Numbered from the stretch's first letter, positions 17,673 to 27,243 are shown. The stretch: 64,000 nucleotides of DNA from Mucilaginibacter sp. dw_454 (GCF_018449775.1 NZ_JAAVVB010000005.1:310001-374000), one strand, 5' to 3'. Made by a program: numbers and translations. Notes: a model not told the origin generated them from the sequence alone.

Positions 17673-17711
17673 AATGAGATCGTCACGCTCGTACCTCGCT
17701 CACGATGACGT
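17673..17711. repeat. Single REP-B arm
   Basis: One arm GAGATCGTCACGCTCG to CGATGACG without a partner arm on the other side. It lies 60 bases beyond the right end of the inverted-repeat element and 36 bases before the cysM stop. It matches the units of the 74-bp array. Confidence 0.8.
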
Positions 17712-17746
17712 AGTTGAAAAACAGATGATAATAACTCGGAATTTAT

Positions 17747-18619
17747 TTACCCAAACAAATCACTACTCAAATACCTATCCCCTCTATCGCAGCAAATAAA
17801 AACGATAACGCCTTCTTTTAGTTCTTTAGCTAATTGGATAGCAGCAGATAATGCGCCCCCGCTGCTCATGCCGGCAAATACGCCTTCTTCTTTGGCAAAG
17901 CGGCGGGCCATGGTTGTGGCATCGGCTTCGGAGATGTCCATTACACGATCGACTCTTGACGGGTCAAATATTTTTGGCAGATAGGCTTCCGGCCAGCGGC
18001 GGATGCCGGGTATAGAGGAGCCTTCTGTAGGCTGGCAGCCTATAATCTGGATGTCGGGATTTACTTCTTTTAAATATTTTGAGCAACCCATAATAGTTCC
18101 GGTAGTACCCATAGCGCTCACAAAATGTGTGATCTTATGCTCGGTATCGCGCCAAATTTCGGGGCCGGTACTTTTGTAATGAGCCATAGAACAATCAGGA
18201 TTAGCAAATTGATTTAGCAGAAAATATCCCTGGTTTGCAGCTTTATCTTCTGCATAGTCACGGCAGGCTTCTATACCATCCAATAAAGTTACTTTAGCGC
18301 CAAACGCCTCCATCGTGAGTACACGCTCTTTGGTTGAGTTTGAAGGCAGCGCCAGTTCAATTTCCAGTCCGTAAAGGCAGGCAATCATAGCTAACGCAAT
18401 ACCGGTATTGCCACTGGTGGCTTCAATTAACTTGCTTCCGGTTTTGATATCGCCACGCTCTAAAGCGCTTCTAACCATGTTTAATGCGGCTCTGTCCTTC
18501 ACGCTTCCGCCGGGGTTGTTGCCTTCCAGCTTACCGTATATTTTTACGTTAGGATTTGGATTTAGTCGTTGGATTTCAACCAGCGGCGTATTGCCTATTA
18601 ACTCAATTAATGTTGCCAT
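17747..18619 (-). CDS. cysM: Cysteine synthase B (O-acetylserine sulfhydrylase)
   Basis: PLP enzyme that makes cysteine from O-acetylserine and sulfide or thiosulfate. The 290 residues show the PLP lysine in GGSVKDRAA (Lys41), the phosphate-binding/substrate loop EATSGNTG, and SAMGTTGT. The ending CDRGDRYLSSDLF is typical of CysM. ATG 18619 is chosen over an upstream GTG (18631): it gives the family N-terminus MATLIELIGNTPL and leaves one base after the cysE stop. It is coupled to cysE, which makes its substrate. Confidence 0.94.
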   Translation of the reverse strand: MATLIELIGNTPLVEIQRLNPNPNVKIYGKLEGNNPGGSVKDRAALNMVRSALERGDIKTGSKLIEATSGNTGIALAMIACLYGLEIELALPSNSTKERVLTMEAFGAKVTLLDGIEACRDYAEDKAANQGYFLLNQFANPDCSMAHYKSTGPEIWRDTEHKITHFVSAMGTTGTIMGCSKYLKEVNPDIQIIGCQPTEGSSIPGIRRWPEAYLPKIFDPSRVDRVMDISEADATTMARRFAKEEGVFAGMSSGGALSAAIQLAKELKEGVIVFICCDRGDRYLSSDLFG

Positions 18620-18620
18620 T

Positions 18621-19424
18621 TTAGTCTTCACTCTTTTTTAGAACCTTCACCGTTGCCGAATTAAAAACGCGCGAGTGCGGCTCAACGGTCTTGGTCAGCC
18701 AAACGTTACCGCCAATAATACTGTTATGTCCTACCACGGTATCGCCACCCAAAATAGTAGCGCCCGAATAAATTACCACATTATCTTCAACCGTCGGATG
18801 GCGTTTCGTATCGGCCATATACTTCGCAACGCTTAACGCACCTAAAGTTACGCCCTGGTATAATTTTACATTTTTACCAATACGGGTGGTTTCGCCAATT
18901 ACAATGCCGGTGCCATGATCGATGTAAAAATATTCATCTATTTCGGCAGCGGGGTGGATATCAATACCGGTTTTTGAGTGTGCGTATTCGGTTAATATTC
19001 TTGGGATCAATGGTACATTATGCTCGTATAAACTATGCGCCAATCGATAAAATGATATCGCAAAAAATCCCGGATAGGTGCGGATCACCTCAAACTCGCT
19101 ACGCGCGGCCGGGTCGCCGTTAAAAATAGCCTGTATATCGGTATTCAATATCCGGTATAGTTCAGGCAGCGAGTTAAAGAAACTTTGCGCGCAATTTTTA
19201 CCTTCAGCGCAAGCCTTTGTTGCATTCATGATGTGCAGCAACTCGTCCTGTAGCTTGGCAAACTCATCGTGCAATTGCCCAATAGATAGAAATACTTTTT
19301 TAGATTGCTCTGGAAACAACAAACGAATTACCTCCATGGCCCAAGCCGTGATCTCTTTGTTAGAGGGCACGGCTTCAGCCAGTTGCTGTTTGTTCAATAT
19401 CTGGCGGTAAAATTCGTCGTTCAT
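18621..19424 (-). CDS. cysE: Serine O-acetyltransferase
   Basis: Acetylates serine from acetyl-CoA, the committed step of cysteine synthesis. The 267-residue protein has a long alpha-helical N-terminal half (about 1-140) and a C-terminal left-handed beta-helix with IDHGTGIVIGETTRIG and the acetyl-CoA-binding hexapeptides. The extended N-terminus is of the EpsC/plant-like type. cysM follows with about one base between stop and start, so both are probably translated from one message. Confidence 0.93.
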   Translation of the reverse strand: MNDEFYRQILNKQQLAEAVPSNKEITAWAMEVIRLLFPEQSKKVFLSIGQLHDEFAKLQDELLHIMNATKACAEGKNCAQSFFNSLPELYRILNTDIQAIFNGDPAARSEFEVIRTYPGFFAISFYRLAHSLYEHNVPLIPRILTEYAHSKTGIDIHPAAEIDEYFYIDHGTGIVIGETTRIGKNVKLYQGVTLGALSVAKYMADTKRHPTVEDNVVIYSGATILGGDTVVGHNSIIGGNVWLTKTVEPHSRVFNSATVKVLKKSED

Positions 19425-19524
19425 TATAATACGCCGCTTAGTGGCTATGTGTAATGCAAGTTTATATAAAAAAATGTTGTTTGGATGTAAAAACTATCTT
19501 TTTGCCAGGATTTGAATTCCGGGC

Positions 19525-20133
19525 TTATAATTTTTGTATGCACCAGGTGGTCATACAGCGCAAATTCTGTACGTTGGTAGTTTTGATGGGTTCATAGAGC
19601 CTGCCGAATTTCTGGGTATAGTTAAGCAACATCTCCTGGTTAACCAAATACCTTGTCGAGCCATCCGGTAACAGGTAACGGCCATCACCCAGGTTAGTGA
19701 CTAATTCTTCAATCCCAATATCAGAAGCTAACCTGGCAAAGAAATAGCCCCCCGGTTTTAGTACACGGAAAGCTTCGCTAATCATACCGTTAAAATGTGT
19801 TTCATTGCGGGCAAAATGCAACACTGCGCTGCTAATCAGTAAATCAAAACCGTCATCTGCAAAAGGCAGATTATCTGCATGCGCGAGACTGAAATTTTCT
19901 GTCGGATTTTGGGGCGATAGTTCTGCAGCCAAACCCTGAACGCCTCTGATAGCGTCTGGGTTTTGATCGACACCAAAAACTTCGTAACCATTTTTCAAAA
20001 AGTAGATCAGGTTGCGCCCGGTACCACAGCCAATGTCTAATACTTTTGTGCAATTTTCGTAAGTCCCCTTTAGCAGCTGATCAAACAGGTAGATATCGAT
20101 ATTGCCGTAAGTTTGCTGCGGATTTTTGGGCAT
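19525..20133 (-). CDS. Class I SAM-dependent methyltransferase
   Basis: A 202-residue Rossmann methyltransferase with motif I VLDIGCGTGRNL (about 34-45), the acidic FGVDQNP after strand 2, and a Methyltransf_11-type segment FDLLISSAVLHF. The C-terminus is short. The methyl acceptor is unknown: neighbours (cysE and an E1 dehydrogenase) do not point to a pathway. It is 100 bases from cysE and may be separately transcribed. Confidence 0.85.
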   Translation of the reverse strand: MPKNPQQTYGNIDIYLFDQLLKGTYENCTKVLDIGCGTGRNLIYFLKNGYEVFGVDQNPDAIRGVQGLAAELSPQNPTENFSLAHADNLPFADDGFDLLISSAVLHFARNETHFNGMISEAFRVLKPGGYFFARLASDIGIEELVTNLGDGRYLLPDGSTRYLVNQEMLLNYTQKFGRLYEPIKTTNVQNLRCMTTWCIQKL

Positions 20134-20448
20134 GATAATTAGATTTAATGAGTAAGATATAATATACTATTGTCATCCTGAACGTAGTGAAGGATCTGCC
20201 GATAAGCTTCGCAATTTACATAGTTTGCAGATGCTTTGACAAGTAAAAAAACGTCATCGTGAGCGAGGTACGAGCGTGACGATCTCTGAACAATTTGCTT
20301 AGTATGTCGGCTGGAGATTGCCACACTCGTACCTCGTTCGCAATGACGTGACGGTTAATTGCCTTCATAATATCAATTGTCATTTCACCTTCATAGTTGC
20401 GAAATTTGATAACTCAGCACGACAGCCCCGGTGTGTAAAAACCTATAA
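20134..20448. other. Gene-free interval with dispersed repeats
   Basis: 315 bases without a gene. It holds a single TGTCATCCTGAACGTAGTG arm (about 20172-20190) of a different REP-like family and the mixed palindrome at 20252-20348. The remainder (20349-20448) shows no recognisable signal. It separates the methyltransferase and E1 genes, both on the minus strand. Confidence 0.7.
20252..20348. repeat. Mixed REP palindrome (one B arm, one A-stem arm)
   Basis: Left arm CGTCATCGTGAGCGAGG with stem ATCGT/ACGAT; right arm, read in reverse, CGTCATTGCGAACGAGG with stem ATTGC/GCAAT. Both arms have the same loop core GAGGTACGAG. It shows the stem type changing on both sides together while the loop is kept. 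Confidence 0.8.
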
Positions 20449-22425
20449 TCAATATGCCAGCAACTGCTGCATTGCTTTTTCAAGACGAGATTTGCCCAGG
20501 AATTGATTTTCCAGTCCTTTATCCATGGGTACGGGGGTATCCAGACTTGCGCAGCGCATTACCGGTGCTTCCAGCTCTTTAAAGCATTTCTCGCCAATTG
20601 TAGCCGCAACTTCGGCACCAAAACCGCTGGTTAAAGTATCTTCATGCAGCACCAATGCCCGGTGTGTTTTACTTACACTGGCAATGACTGTTGCACTGTC
20701 CCAGGGTTGCAGGCTGCGCAAATCAATCAATTCTATAGATTGATCCGGGTGTTTGCTCATATATTCTAAGGCCCAGTGTACAGCATAGCCGTAAGCAATG
20801 ATGGTAGCCTGAATTCCTTTTTTTACCACGCGGGCTTTACCTATCTCCACATACATTTCGCCATCGGGCACTTCGCCGGTTAAATTGCGGTACAGGTATT
20901 TATGCTCGAAATACATTACCGGGTTGGGGTCGGCAATGGATGCCATGAGCAGGCCCTTTGCATCGGCCGGAAAAGCCGGATAAACTACCTTAAGCCCCGG
21001 TGTTTTGGTAAACCAGGCCTCAGTGCTTTGCGAGTGGAAAGGCCCGCCCGCGGTGCCGGCACCCGTAGGCATTCTAATCACTACATCAACATTTTGCCCC
21101 CAGCGATAATGCGTTTTGGCCAAATTGTTTATGATCTGCGTAAAACCGCTGCTTACAAAATCTGCAAATTGCATCTCTACCACGGCCTTATAGCCATTGA
21201 GTGAAAGACCCATTGCCGCACCAATAACGCCCGACTCGCAAAGCGGGGTATTGCGCACACGTTCCGGGCCGAAAAATTCTGAAAAATTCTCGGTCACTTT
21301 AAAAACGCCGCCGTATTCTGCTATATCCTGACCCATAATTACCAGGTTGGGGTATTTATCCATAGACAGTAACAGGCCGTCGCGTAGCGCATCAATAAAA
21401 CGCACCACGTTTGACTTTGATGACAGCTTGAACGCGGGTTTGCCGGCAGGCTTATACACGTCGCCCAGTTCTGTAAATATATTGGGGCGAATATCTTTTT
21501 CGGCCATTACCTTGCTAATCACCGGCTCAATTTCTTTTAAAATTTCATCCCGCAAATAAGGGATCCACTCAGGCCGCAGTGCACCTTGCGAGATCAAGTA
21601 GTTTTCAAAAACGTGCAATGGGTCCTTGTCCTGCCATTCGGCAATCAAATCCTGTGGTACGTATTTAACACCCGATGCTTCCTCATGGCCGCGTACTCTA
21701 AAGGTCATGCACTCCACCAATACAGGCCGGGGCTTTTGGCGTATGCTATGTGCAATCTCGCTGATGACATAATAAACCTCCAATACATTGTTGCCGTTAA
21801 GCTGGCGGCCCTCAATACCATAACCGGCGGCTTTATCTACCAGTCTTTTTGTACGATATTGCTCTTTCGTTGGGGTTGATAAGGCGTAGCCATTATTTTC
21901 TATCAGGAAGATCACCGGCAGGTTCCAAACCGCAGCTATGTTCAATGCCTCGTGGAAATCGCCTTCGCTGGTGCCGCCTTCACCGGTAAAAACCAACGTC
22001 GCTTTTTTGCGGTCGGCCAAAACATCGGCCAGGGCAATACCGTCGGCCAGCGCCATTTGCGGCCCCAGGTGCGATATCATGCCGATAATTTTATGTTCTT
22101 GTGTGCCGAAATGAAATGACCTGTCGCGGCCCTTGGTAAAACCCGAAGCCTTGCCCTGCCATTGCCCAAGTAGCCTGTTAAACGGCACATCGCGGGTAGT
22201 AAACACGCCAAGATTGCGGTGCATAGGCAAGATATATTCATCGGGCTGCATGGCCAGGGTAGCACCTACAGCAATAGCCTCTTGCCCAATGCCGGAAAAC
22301 CACTTACCAATGCGCCCCTGCCGCAGCAGGATAAGCATTTTCTCTTCAATAACACGTGGATACAGCAACTTCTTGTAAATTGCTATTAACGCATTATCGT
22401 CCAGGCTTTTCCGGTCAAAAATCAT
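20449..22425 (-). CDS. 2-oxoacid dehydrogenase E1, fused alpha-beta subunits
   Basis: A 658-residue thiamine-diphosphate enzyme that decarboxylates a 2-oxoacid and transfers the acyl group to a lipoyl E2. The alpha part (about 1-320) has the ThDP motif beginning GEGGTSEGDFHEALN and ending ENNGYA. The beta part (about 340-658) begins VRFIDALRDGL and includes GPFHSQSTEAWF. The closest known types are branched-chain 2-oxoacid dehydrogenases, which occur as such fusions in Bacteroidota. No E2 or E3 gene is adjacent, so the substrate (branched-chain oxoacid or pyruvate) is uncertain. Confidence 0.9.
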   Translation of the reverse strand: MIFDRKSLDDNALIAIYKKLLYPRVIEEKMLILLRQGRIGKWFSGIGQEAIAVGATLAMQPDEYILPMHRNLGVFTTRDVPFNRLLGQWQGKASGFTKGRDRSFHFGTQEHKIIGMISHLGPQMALADGIALADVLADRKKATLVFTGEGGTSEGDFHEALNIAAVWNLPVIFLIENNGYALSTPTKEQYRTKRLVDKAAGYGIEGRQLNGNNVLEVYYVISEIAHSIRQKPRPVLVECMTFRVRGHEEASGVKYVPQDLIAEWQDKDPLHVFENYLISQGALRPEWIPYLRDEILKEIEPVISKVMAEKDIRPNIFTELGDVYKPAGKPAFKLSSKSNVVRFIDALRDGLLLSMDKYPNLVIMGQDIAEYGGVFKVTENFSEFFGPERVRNTPLCESGVIGAAMGLSLNGYKAVVEMQFADFVSSGFTQIINNLAKTHYRWGQNVDVVIRMPTGAGTAGGPFHSQSTEAWFTKTPGLKVVYPAFPADAKGLLMASIADPNPVMYFEHKYLYRNLTGEVPDGEMYVEIGKARVVKKGIQATIIAYGYAVHWALEYMSKHPDQSIELIDLRSLQPWDSATVIASVSKTHRALVLHEDTLTSGFGAEVAATIGEKCFKELEAPVMRCASLDTPVPMDKGLENQFLGKSRLEKAMQQLLAY

Positions 22426-22478
22426 ATACCCAATCTAATGAATTTTTTGTAAACCCCAATCCGTGGTTTAGGGGGCAC

Positions 22479-23039
22479 CTAATTTAAAGAAGATAATTGC
22501 CGATCCAAAATGCTGAAGTCGAATTTGGGCTTAATGGCGTACTTTATTTGAATTAATCCGCTGGAGAAAGTTTCGCTGGCCAGTAGCAGCAGGTCCAGCT
22601 TTTCAGCTACATCATGAAACAGTGGTTTGCCGCCGCCTAATACCACGGGATGTACCGAGATAATGAACTCTGTAACCAGTTTATGTTTGATGAATGAAGA
22701 CAGCAAACTCGAGCCACCAAACAGCCAGATATTTTGACCGGGTTGCCCGCGGATAGCCTCTACACTTTTCAGGAAGTTTTTACTGTCGATAACAATGATC
22801 TCCTCGTTGGGGATAATAAAGGGGGTATCGGTGAAGACGTAAAGCTGCTTATCGCCAAAAGGACTGGGCATGCCGTCAATCCTATCATAGCTTTTGCGGC
22901 CCATAAATATGGCATCGACACCGGCGAAGAAAGCATCCATGCCATAGTCCTGATCGCTCAAACACCAATCGGTTTCGCCATTGGGGCCTTCAATAAAGCC
23001 ATCCAGACTTACCGCCAGGTTTAAAATGATCTTACGCAT
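22479..23039 (-). CDS. RibD C-terminal / dihydrofolate reductase-like protein
   Basis: A 186-residue NADPH-dependent reductase-like protein: MRKIILNLAVSLDGFIEGPN at the start and GGGKPLFH near residue 145 are typical of the DHFR/RibD_C family (YwjB/YyaP type). ATG 23039 is used because the longer frame starts with GTG inside the preceding gene. It follows the LutB-like gene by 2 bases and may be translationally coupled to it. Substrate unknown. Confidence 0.88.
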   Translation of the reverse strand: MRKIILNLAVSLDGFIEGPNGETDWCLSDQDYGMDAFFAGVDAIFMGRKSYDRIDGMPSPFGDKQLYVFTDTPFIIPNEEIIVIDSKNFLKSVEAIRGQPGQNIWLFGGSSLLSSFIKHKLVTEFIISVHPVVLGGGKPLFHDVAEKLDLLLLASETFSSGLIQIKYAIKPKFDFSILDRQLSSLN

Positions 23040-23041
23040 GT

Positions 23042-24424
23042 TTAGTTTTCGTTTTGATGACGTTCTTTCCACTGCCCGGCAAATGATTTACCGGCAACGT
23101 TAGGCATAGCTTTGTGATGCCCCCAGGTTTTCTTGAAGAAGGTTTTGAGAAGTTTATTTTTGGTAGCGCCGCTAAAAAAATCTTCCAACTTACGGCTTAG
23201 CATGCCTTTTTTCCAGGCAAACCAGCCCCATTTTTCGGCGGTAGATACGTAGCCCTGATCTACCGCGTCGCGACGATTAAGCAGCAGCATTTTATGTATG
23301 TCTATCTTTACCGGGCACACTTCAGTACATTTGCCGCAAAGGCTTGAAGCGTAACTTAGGTGCTTAAAGTCTTCCATCCCCTTTAGGTGCGGCGTAATAA
23401 TAGAACCTATAGGCCCACTATATGCCGTGTTATAAGCATGGCCGCCAATATTCTTGTAAACCGGGCAACCATTCAAGCAAGCACCACAACGAATGCAGTA
23501 CAGGCCCTGGCGCTGCTCTTTTTGAGCCAACAGGTTAGTACGGCCATTGTCAAGCAATATCACGTACATTTCTTCGGGGCCGTCGGTTTCATTAGGTTGG
23601 CGCGGGCCACTTAAAATGGTGTTGTAAACGGTTAGATTCTGGCCGGTACCGTGGGTGGCCAGCATGGGCCAGTAAAGGTCAAGATCCATCATGGATGGGA
23701 TGATCTTTTCGATGCCCACCACTGCTATATGTATTTTAGGGAATGACGTACTTAAACGTGCATTACCTTCATTTTCTGAAAGGGCGATGCTGCCGGTATC
23801 GGCAATTAAAAAGTTACCACCGGTTATTCCTACTTCGGCAGTTACATATTTTTCGCGCAGCAACTCGCGGGCTTTTTGAGTAATTTGTTCTGGCGTAAAG
23901 TCTATAGGGGTTCCAAATTTTTCGTGAAACAGTTTGGCAATGTCTTCTTTAGACAAGTGCATGGCCGGCGTAACAATGTGGTAAGGCTTTTGCCCCAGCA
24001 ATTGTACAATATATTCGCCCAGATCGGTTTCAATAGATTCGACTCCGTTATGCTCCAGGAACTCGTTCAGCTCAATCTCTTCGGTCACCATTGATTTTGA
24101 TTTCACAATCATTTTGGCGCCGGCCTTTTGGATGATATTAAGAATCTCTTTGTTGGCTTCGGCTGCATCATTGGCCCAGATCACCTTGCCACCGCGTTTC
24201 TGAAAATTGGCTTCAAACTCAGGCAAAACCTTGTCCAGGTTCTCCATCATTTTCCACTTTAAAACATGGCCACGACGCTTGGCGTTTTCCAGGTTAATAA
24301 TACGCGACAAGCCCCTATCAACCGCGGTATTGTATTTATTGATATTGTTGTTGATAATACGACGATGATCGATATCAAATGATTTTTCCGAGTCGGTCAG
24401 AAATTCCTCAGCAATACTTGTCAT
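23042..24424 (-). CDS. LutB/LldF-type iron-sulfur protein
   Basis: A 460-residue LUD-domain protein with two 4Fe-4S clusters, similar to the lactate-utilisation subunit LutB (COG1139). The LUD domain occupies about 70-290. Cluster motifs are CIRCGACLNGCPVYKN (near 308) and CGKCTEVCPVKID (near 365). LutB works with LutA and LutC in oxidising L-lactate to pyruvate. Neither partner is adjacent, so either they are encoded elsewhere or this works differently. The upstream start is ATG 24424. Confidence 0.88.
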   Translation of the reverse strand: MTSIAEEFLTDSEKSFDIDHRRIINNNINKYNTAVDRGLSRIINLENAKRRGHVLKWKMMENLDKVLPEFEANFQKRGGKVIWANDAAEANKEILNIIQKAGAKMIVKSKSMVTEEIELNEFLEHNGVESIETDLGEYIVQLLGQKPYHIVTPAMHLSKEDIAKLFHEKFGTPIDFTPEQITQKARELLREKYVTAEVGITGGNFLIADTGSIALSENEGNARLSTSFPKIHIAVVGIEKIIPSMMDLDLYWPMLATHGTGQNLTVYNTILSGPRQPNETDGPEEMYVILLDNGRTNLLAQKEQRQGLYCIRCGACLNGCPVYKNIGGHAYNTAYSGPIGSIITPHLKGMEDFKHLSYASSLCGKCTEVCPVKIDIHKMLLLNRRDAVDQGYVSTAEKWGWFAWKKGMLSRKLEDFFSGATKNKLLKTFFKKTWGHHKAMPNVAGKSFAGQWKERHQNEN

Positions 24425-24451
24425 GCGGCTAATTTAGGTAAATACATTAAT

Positions 24452-24487
24452 AAAAAAGCGGCAGGGGTTATTCCTGCCGCTTTTTTT
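24452..24487 (-). terminator. Rho-independent terminator after rpiB
   Basis: A perfect stem AAAAAAGCGGCAGG / CCTGCCGCTTTTTT with a 7-base loop. T-runs on both strands make it effective in either direction. It closes the tatC-rpiB transcript just before the lutB-like gene. Confidence 0.88.
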
Positions 24488-24500
24488 GAATATTATAAAA

Positions 24501-24538
24501 CGTAGAGACACATACTAGTGTCTCCAACTAGTGTCTGT
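24501..24538. repeat. Short ACTAGTGTCT repeat
   Basis: Two direct copies of ACTAGTGTCT (about 24514 and 24528) follow GTAGAGACAC, which is partly complementary to them. It lies just downstream of the rpiB stop and before the terminator. It resembles small dispersed 'GAGAC' elements; role unknown. Confidence 0.4.
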
Positions 24539-24541
24539 ACC

Positions 24542-24976
24542 TTATGCGCAGGCTATCTTGTTAACGCGCCTTGCGTGGCGGCCACCTTCAAACGGCGTAC
24601 TGAAAAATATTTCGACAATTTTCTTAGCCTGCTCCAACGTCACAAAGTTTGACGGGATGCACAATACATTGGCATCCGTATGGCTGCGGGCCGGCTCGGT
24701 CACTGCTTCATTATAGCATAAAGCTGCGCGGATACCCTGATGTTTGTTAGCTGCAATGGCTACACCGTTGGCGCTGCCACAAATCAGGATGCCATAATCA
24801 AACTCGCCACTTTCAACCCCCAAAGCAACAGGATGCGCAAAGTCGGTATAGTCGCATGATTCTTTGGAGAACGTACCGAAATCCTTTACGTTTTCGCCCA
24901 GTATGGTTAACAGGTAATTCTTTAAATCGAAGCCTGCGTGATCTGCACCTATAGCTATTTTTAATCCTTCAATCAT
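24542..24976 (-). CDS. rpiB: Ribose-5-phosphate isomerase B
   Basis: Interconverts ribose-5-phosphate and ribulose-5-phosphate in the pentose phosphate pathway. The 144 residues contain ADHAGFDLK at 11-19, the catalytic Cys66 in ICGSANG and the conserved SHTDAN with His99. Length is typical (about 145). It starts 2 bases after the tatC stop, so it is probably in one operon with tatC. A strong terminator follows. Confidence 0.95.
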   Translation of the reverse strand: MIEGLKIAIGADHAGFDLKNYLLTILGENVKDFGTFSKESCDYTDFAHPVALGVESGEFDYGILICGSANGVAIAANKHQGIRAALCYNEAVTEPARSHTDANVLCIPSNFVTLEQAKKIVEIFFSTPFEGGRHARRVNKIACA

Positions 24977-24978
24977 GA

Positions 24979-25836
24979 TTATGAGTTCATTAATTCATCG
25001 TGAGCTTTTTCACGTCTTTTCTCTACTACCGATGCTACTACAATACCCACTTCATATAAAGCAAACAGCGGTACAGTGGCAATCATCGTCGTCATAAAAT
25101 CTGGTGACGGCGATATAATAGCACCCACAATCAATAGGATGACAACGGCATAACGACGGGTCCTTTTCATGAAAGTACCGGTCAGAATACCAATAGATGC
25201 CAGTATATAAATGAATATCGGCAGCTCAAAAACAATACCCAGGATAAGGGTAATGGTTGCTACCATGGATAGGTATGAGCTTACTGTAAATTCATTTTTA
25301 ATGGTGCTGCTTACGCTGTAATTAGCCAGGAAAGCAATTGATTCAGGCGCTATGACATAGTAACCAAATAAAATACCGATCAGAAACAAAGCAGAGGCGT
25401 AAAGTACGAAACCGCTGGCGGCTTTTCTTTCCTTTTCTAACAGCGCCGGTTTGATGAAACGCCAGATCTCCCACAAAATATAAGGGACACTAAGTATAAT
25501 ACCAATAAGCACCGACGAATTGATCATCAGCATAAACTGGCCTGCAACTTCGGTATTAATGATCTCGGCGTTAAAAGGCTTGGTAATACAAAAGCTATCA
25601 CCAAGTTTACACATCATGCGATAGGTCCAAAAATCTGGACGGAACGGCCCCATGATGAAGGTCTCGAAAATGAAATTGTATTTCACAAAAGCAAGGATGG
25701 TAAACACCACCACAGAAATAGCGGCGCGGATCAGGTGCCATCTTAAAGCCTCCAAATGGTCAAAAAATGACATCTCGGCTTCAAGGCTTTTGCCTTTCTC
25801 TTTTATTGCTTTTACTAACTTATTGTCGTCGCTCAT
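24979..25836 (-). CDS. tatC: Sec-independent translocase subunit TatC
   Basis: Inner-membrane receptor of the twin-arginine translocase, which exports folded proteins. The 285-residue protein has the cytoplasmic FFDHLEALRWHLIRA motif (about 24-38) and six membrane spans. An insertion of about 40 residues in the first periplasmic loop is common in Bacteroidota. tatA is not in the window. The 40346 protein (RRD signal) is a likely substrate. Cotranscribed with rpiB. Confidence 0.95.
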   Translation of the reverse strand: MSDDNKLVKAIKEKGKSLEAEMSFFDHLEALRWHLIRAAISVVVFTILAFVKYNFIFETFIMGPFRPDFWTYRMMCKLGDSFCITKPFNAEIINTEVAGQFMLMINSSVLIGIILSVPYILWEIWRFIKPALLEKERKAASGFVLYASALFLIGILFGYYVIAPESIAFLANYSVSSTIKNEFTVSSYLSMVATITLILGIVFELPIFIYILASIGILTGTFMKRTRRYAVVILLIVGAIISPSPDFMTTMIATVPLFALYEVGIVVASVVEKRREKAHDELMNS

Positions 25837-25902
25837 TGATGTGGCCGGGGACTAATGTCTCCCGCGTGCTAGTTACGTTTTTATTGGTGTAGACGGTTTT
25901 AA

Positions 25903-27243
25903 TTATTCAGAAAACTCAAACGTTTCCATAAACTTGGTAGTAAAGTTACCGGCACGGAAGTTAGGGTCTTTCAATAATTTTAGGTGGAATGGTATCGTAG
26001 TTTTAATACCTTCAATAATAAACTCGCCCAATGCGCGCTCCATGGTGCTTAAAGCTTCTTCGCGGGTTTGCGCCACGCAAATTACTTTGGCAATCATTGA
26101 GTCGTAATTTGGCGGGATAACATAGCCGCTGTATACGTGCGTATCTATACGTACACCATGGCCACCCGGCGAGTGGAAATTGGTTATTTTACCCGGTGAC
26201 GGGCGGAAGTTATTAAACGGATCTTCGGCATTAATACGGCACTCAATGGCATGCATGGTTGGCTCGTAATTTTTACCTGAGATGGGAATACCGGCAGCAA
26301 CTTTAATTTGCTCTTTAATCAGGTCGAAATTGATCACCTCTTCGGTAACCGGGTGCTCTACCTGGATACGGGTATTCATTTCCATGAAGTAGAAGTTGCG
26401 GTCCTTATCAACCAAAAACTCTACGGTACCCGCACCTTCATATTTTACAGCTTTGGCGCCTTTGATGGCAGCCTCGCCCATTTTTTTACGTAGCTTCTCG
26501 GTCATGAAAGGCGATGGTGCCTCTTCAACCAATTTTTGGTGACGACGCTGAATAGAGCAATCGCGTTCTGACAAGTGGCAAACTTTACCATATTGATCGC
26601 CTACTACCTGTATTTCGATGTGACGCGGGTCCTGAACATATTTTTCAAGGTACATGCCATCGTTACCAAAAGCAGCGCCTGATTCTGCACGGGCTGAATC
26701 CCAGGCGTTTTCAAACTCTTCATCTTTCCAAACTATACGCATACCGCGGCCACCACCACCGGCAGTAGCTTTAAGGATTACAGGGTAACCAATTTTTTTT
26801 GCTATCGCGATACCTTCTTTCACGCTTTCTAACAAACCGTCAGAACCAGGAACAATTGGTACACCCGCTTTTTTCATGGTTTCTTTAGCCGAAGCCTTAT
26901 CACCCATGGAGTTGATCTGATCGGCAGTAGCGCCTATGAATTTGATGCCGTACTCTGCACAGATGGCCGAGAACTTGGCATTCTCTGACAAGAAACCATA
27001 GCCCGGATGGATCGCATCGGCATTGGTTAGCTCGGCAGCTGATATTAAGTTTGGGATATTTAAATAAGAATCTTTACTTGGTGGCGGGCCTATACAAACA
27101 GCCTCATCCGCAAAACGTACGTGAAGGCTGTCACGGTCCGCAGTAGAATATACAGCAACCGTTTTAATACCCATTTCTTTACAGGTACGGATTATGCGAA
27201 GAGCAATTTCACCACGATTAGCTATTAATATTTTTTTAAACAT
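25903..27243 (-). CDS. accC: Acetyl-CoA carboxylase, biotin carboxylase subunit
   Basis: ATP-grasp enzyme that carboxylates biotin on AccB, the first half of malonyl-CoA formation. The 446 residues show [16 protein letters not shown] at the N-terminus, the glycine-rich ATP loop GGGGRGMRI and the active-site segment [17 protein letters not shown] 27243 is used; a longer frame begins with TTG at 27258 inside the word-repeat spacer. Last gene of the DUF177-rpmF-plsX-fabH-accB-accC operon; accA and accD are elsewhere. Confidence 0.97.
   Translation of the reverse strand: MFKKILIANRGEIALRIIRTCKEMGIKTVAVYSTADRDSLHVRFADEAVCIGPPPSKDSYLNIPNLISAAELTNADAIHPGYGFLSENAKFSAICAEYGIKFIGATADQINSMGDKASAKETMKKAGVPIVPGSDGLLESVKEGIAIAKKIGYPVILKATAGGGGRGMRIVWKDEEFENAWDSARAESGAAFGNDGMYLEKYVQDPRHIEIQVVGDQYGKVCHLSERDCSIQRRHQKLVEEAPSPFMTEKLRKKMGEAAIKGAKAVKYEGAGTVEFLVDKDRNFYFMEMNTRIQVEHPVTEEVINFDLIKEQIKVAAGIPISGKNYEPTMHAIECRINAEDPFNNFRPSPGKITNFHSPGGHGVRIDTHVYSGYVIPPNYDSMIAKVICVAQTREEALSTMERALGEFIIEGIKTTIPFHLKLLKDPNFRAGNFTTKFMETFEFSE

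Noticed and set aside
17079..17686. Overlapping frames of 67-156 residues on both strands
   Set aside because: All are within the second repeat element, overlap each other in several frames and lack any recognisable domain.
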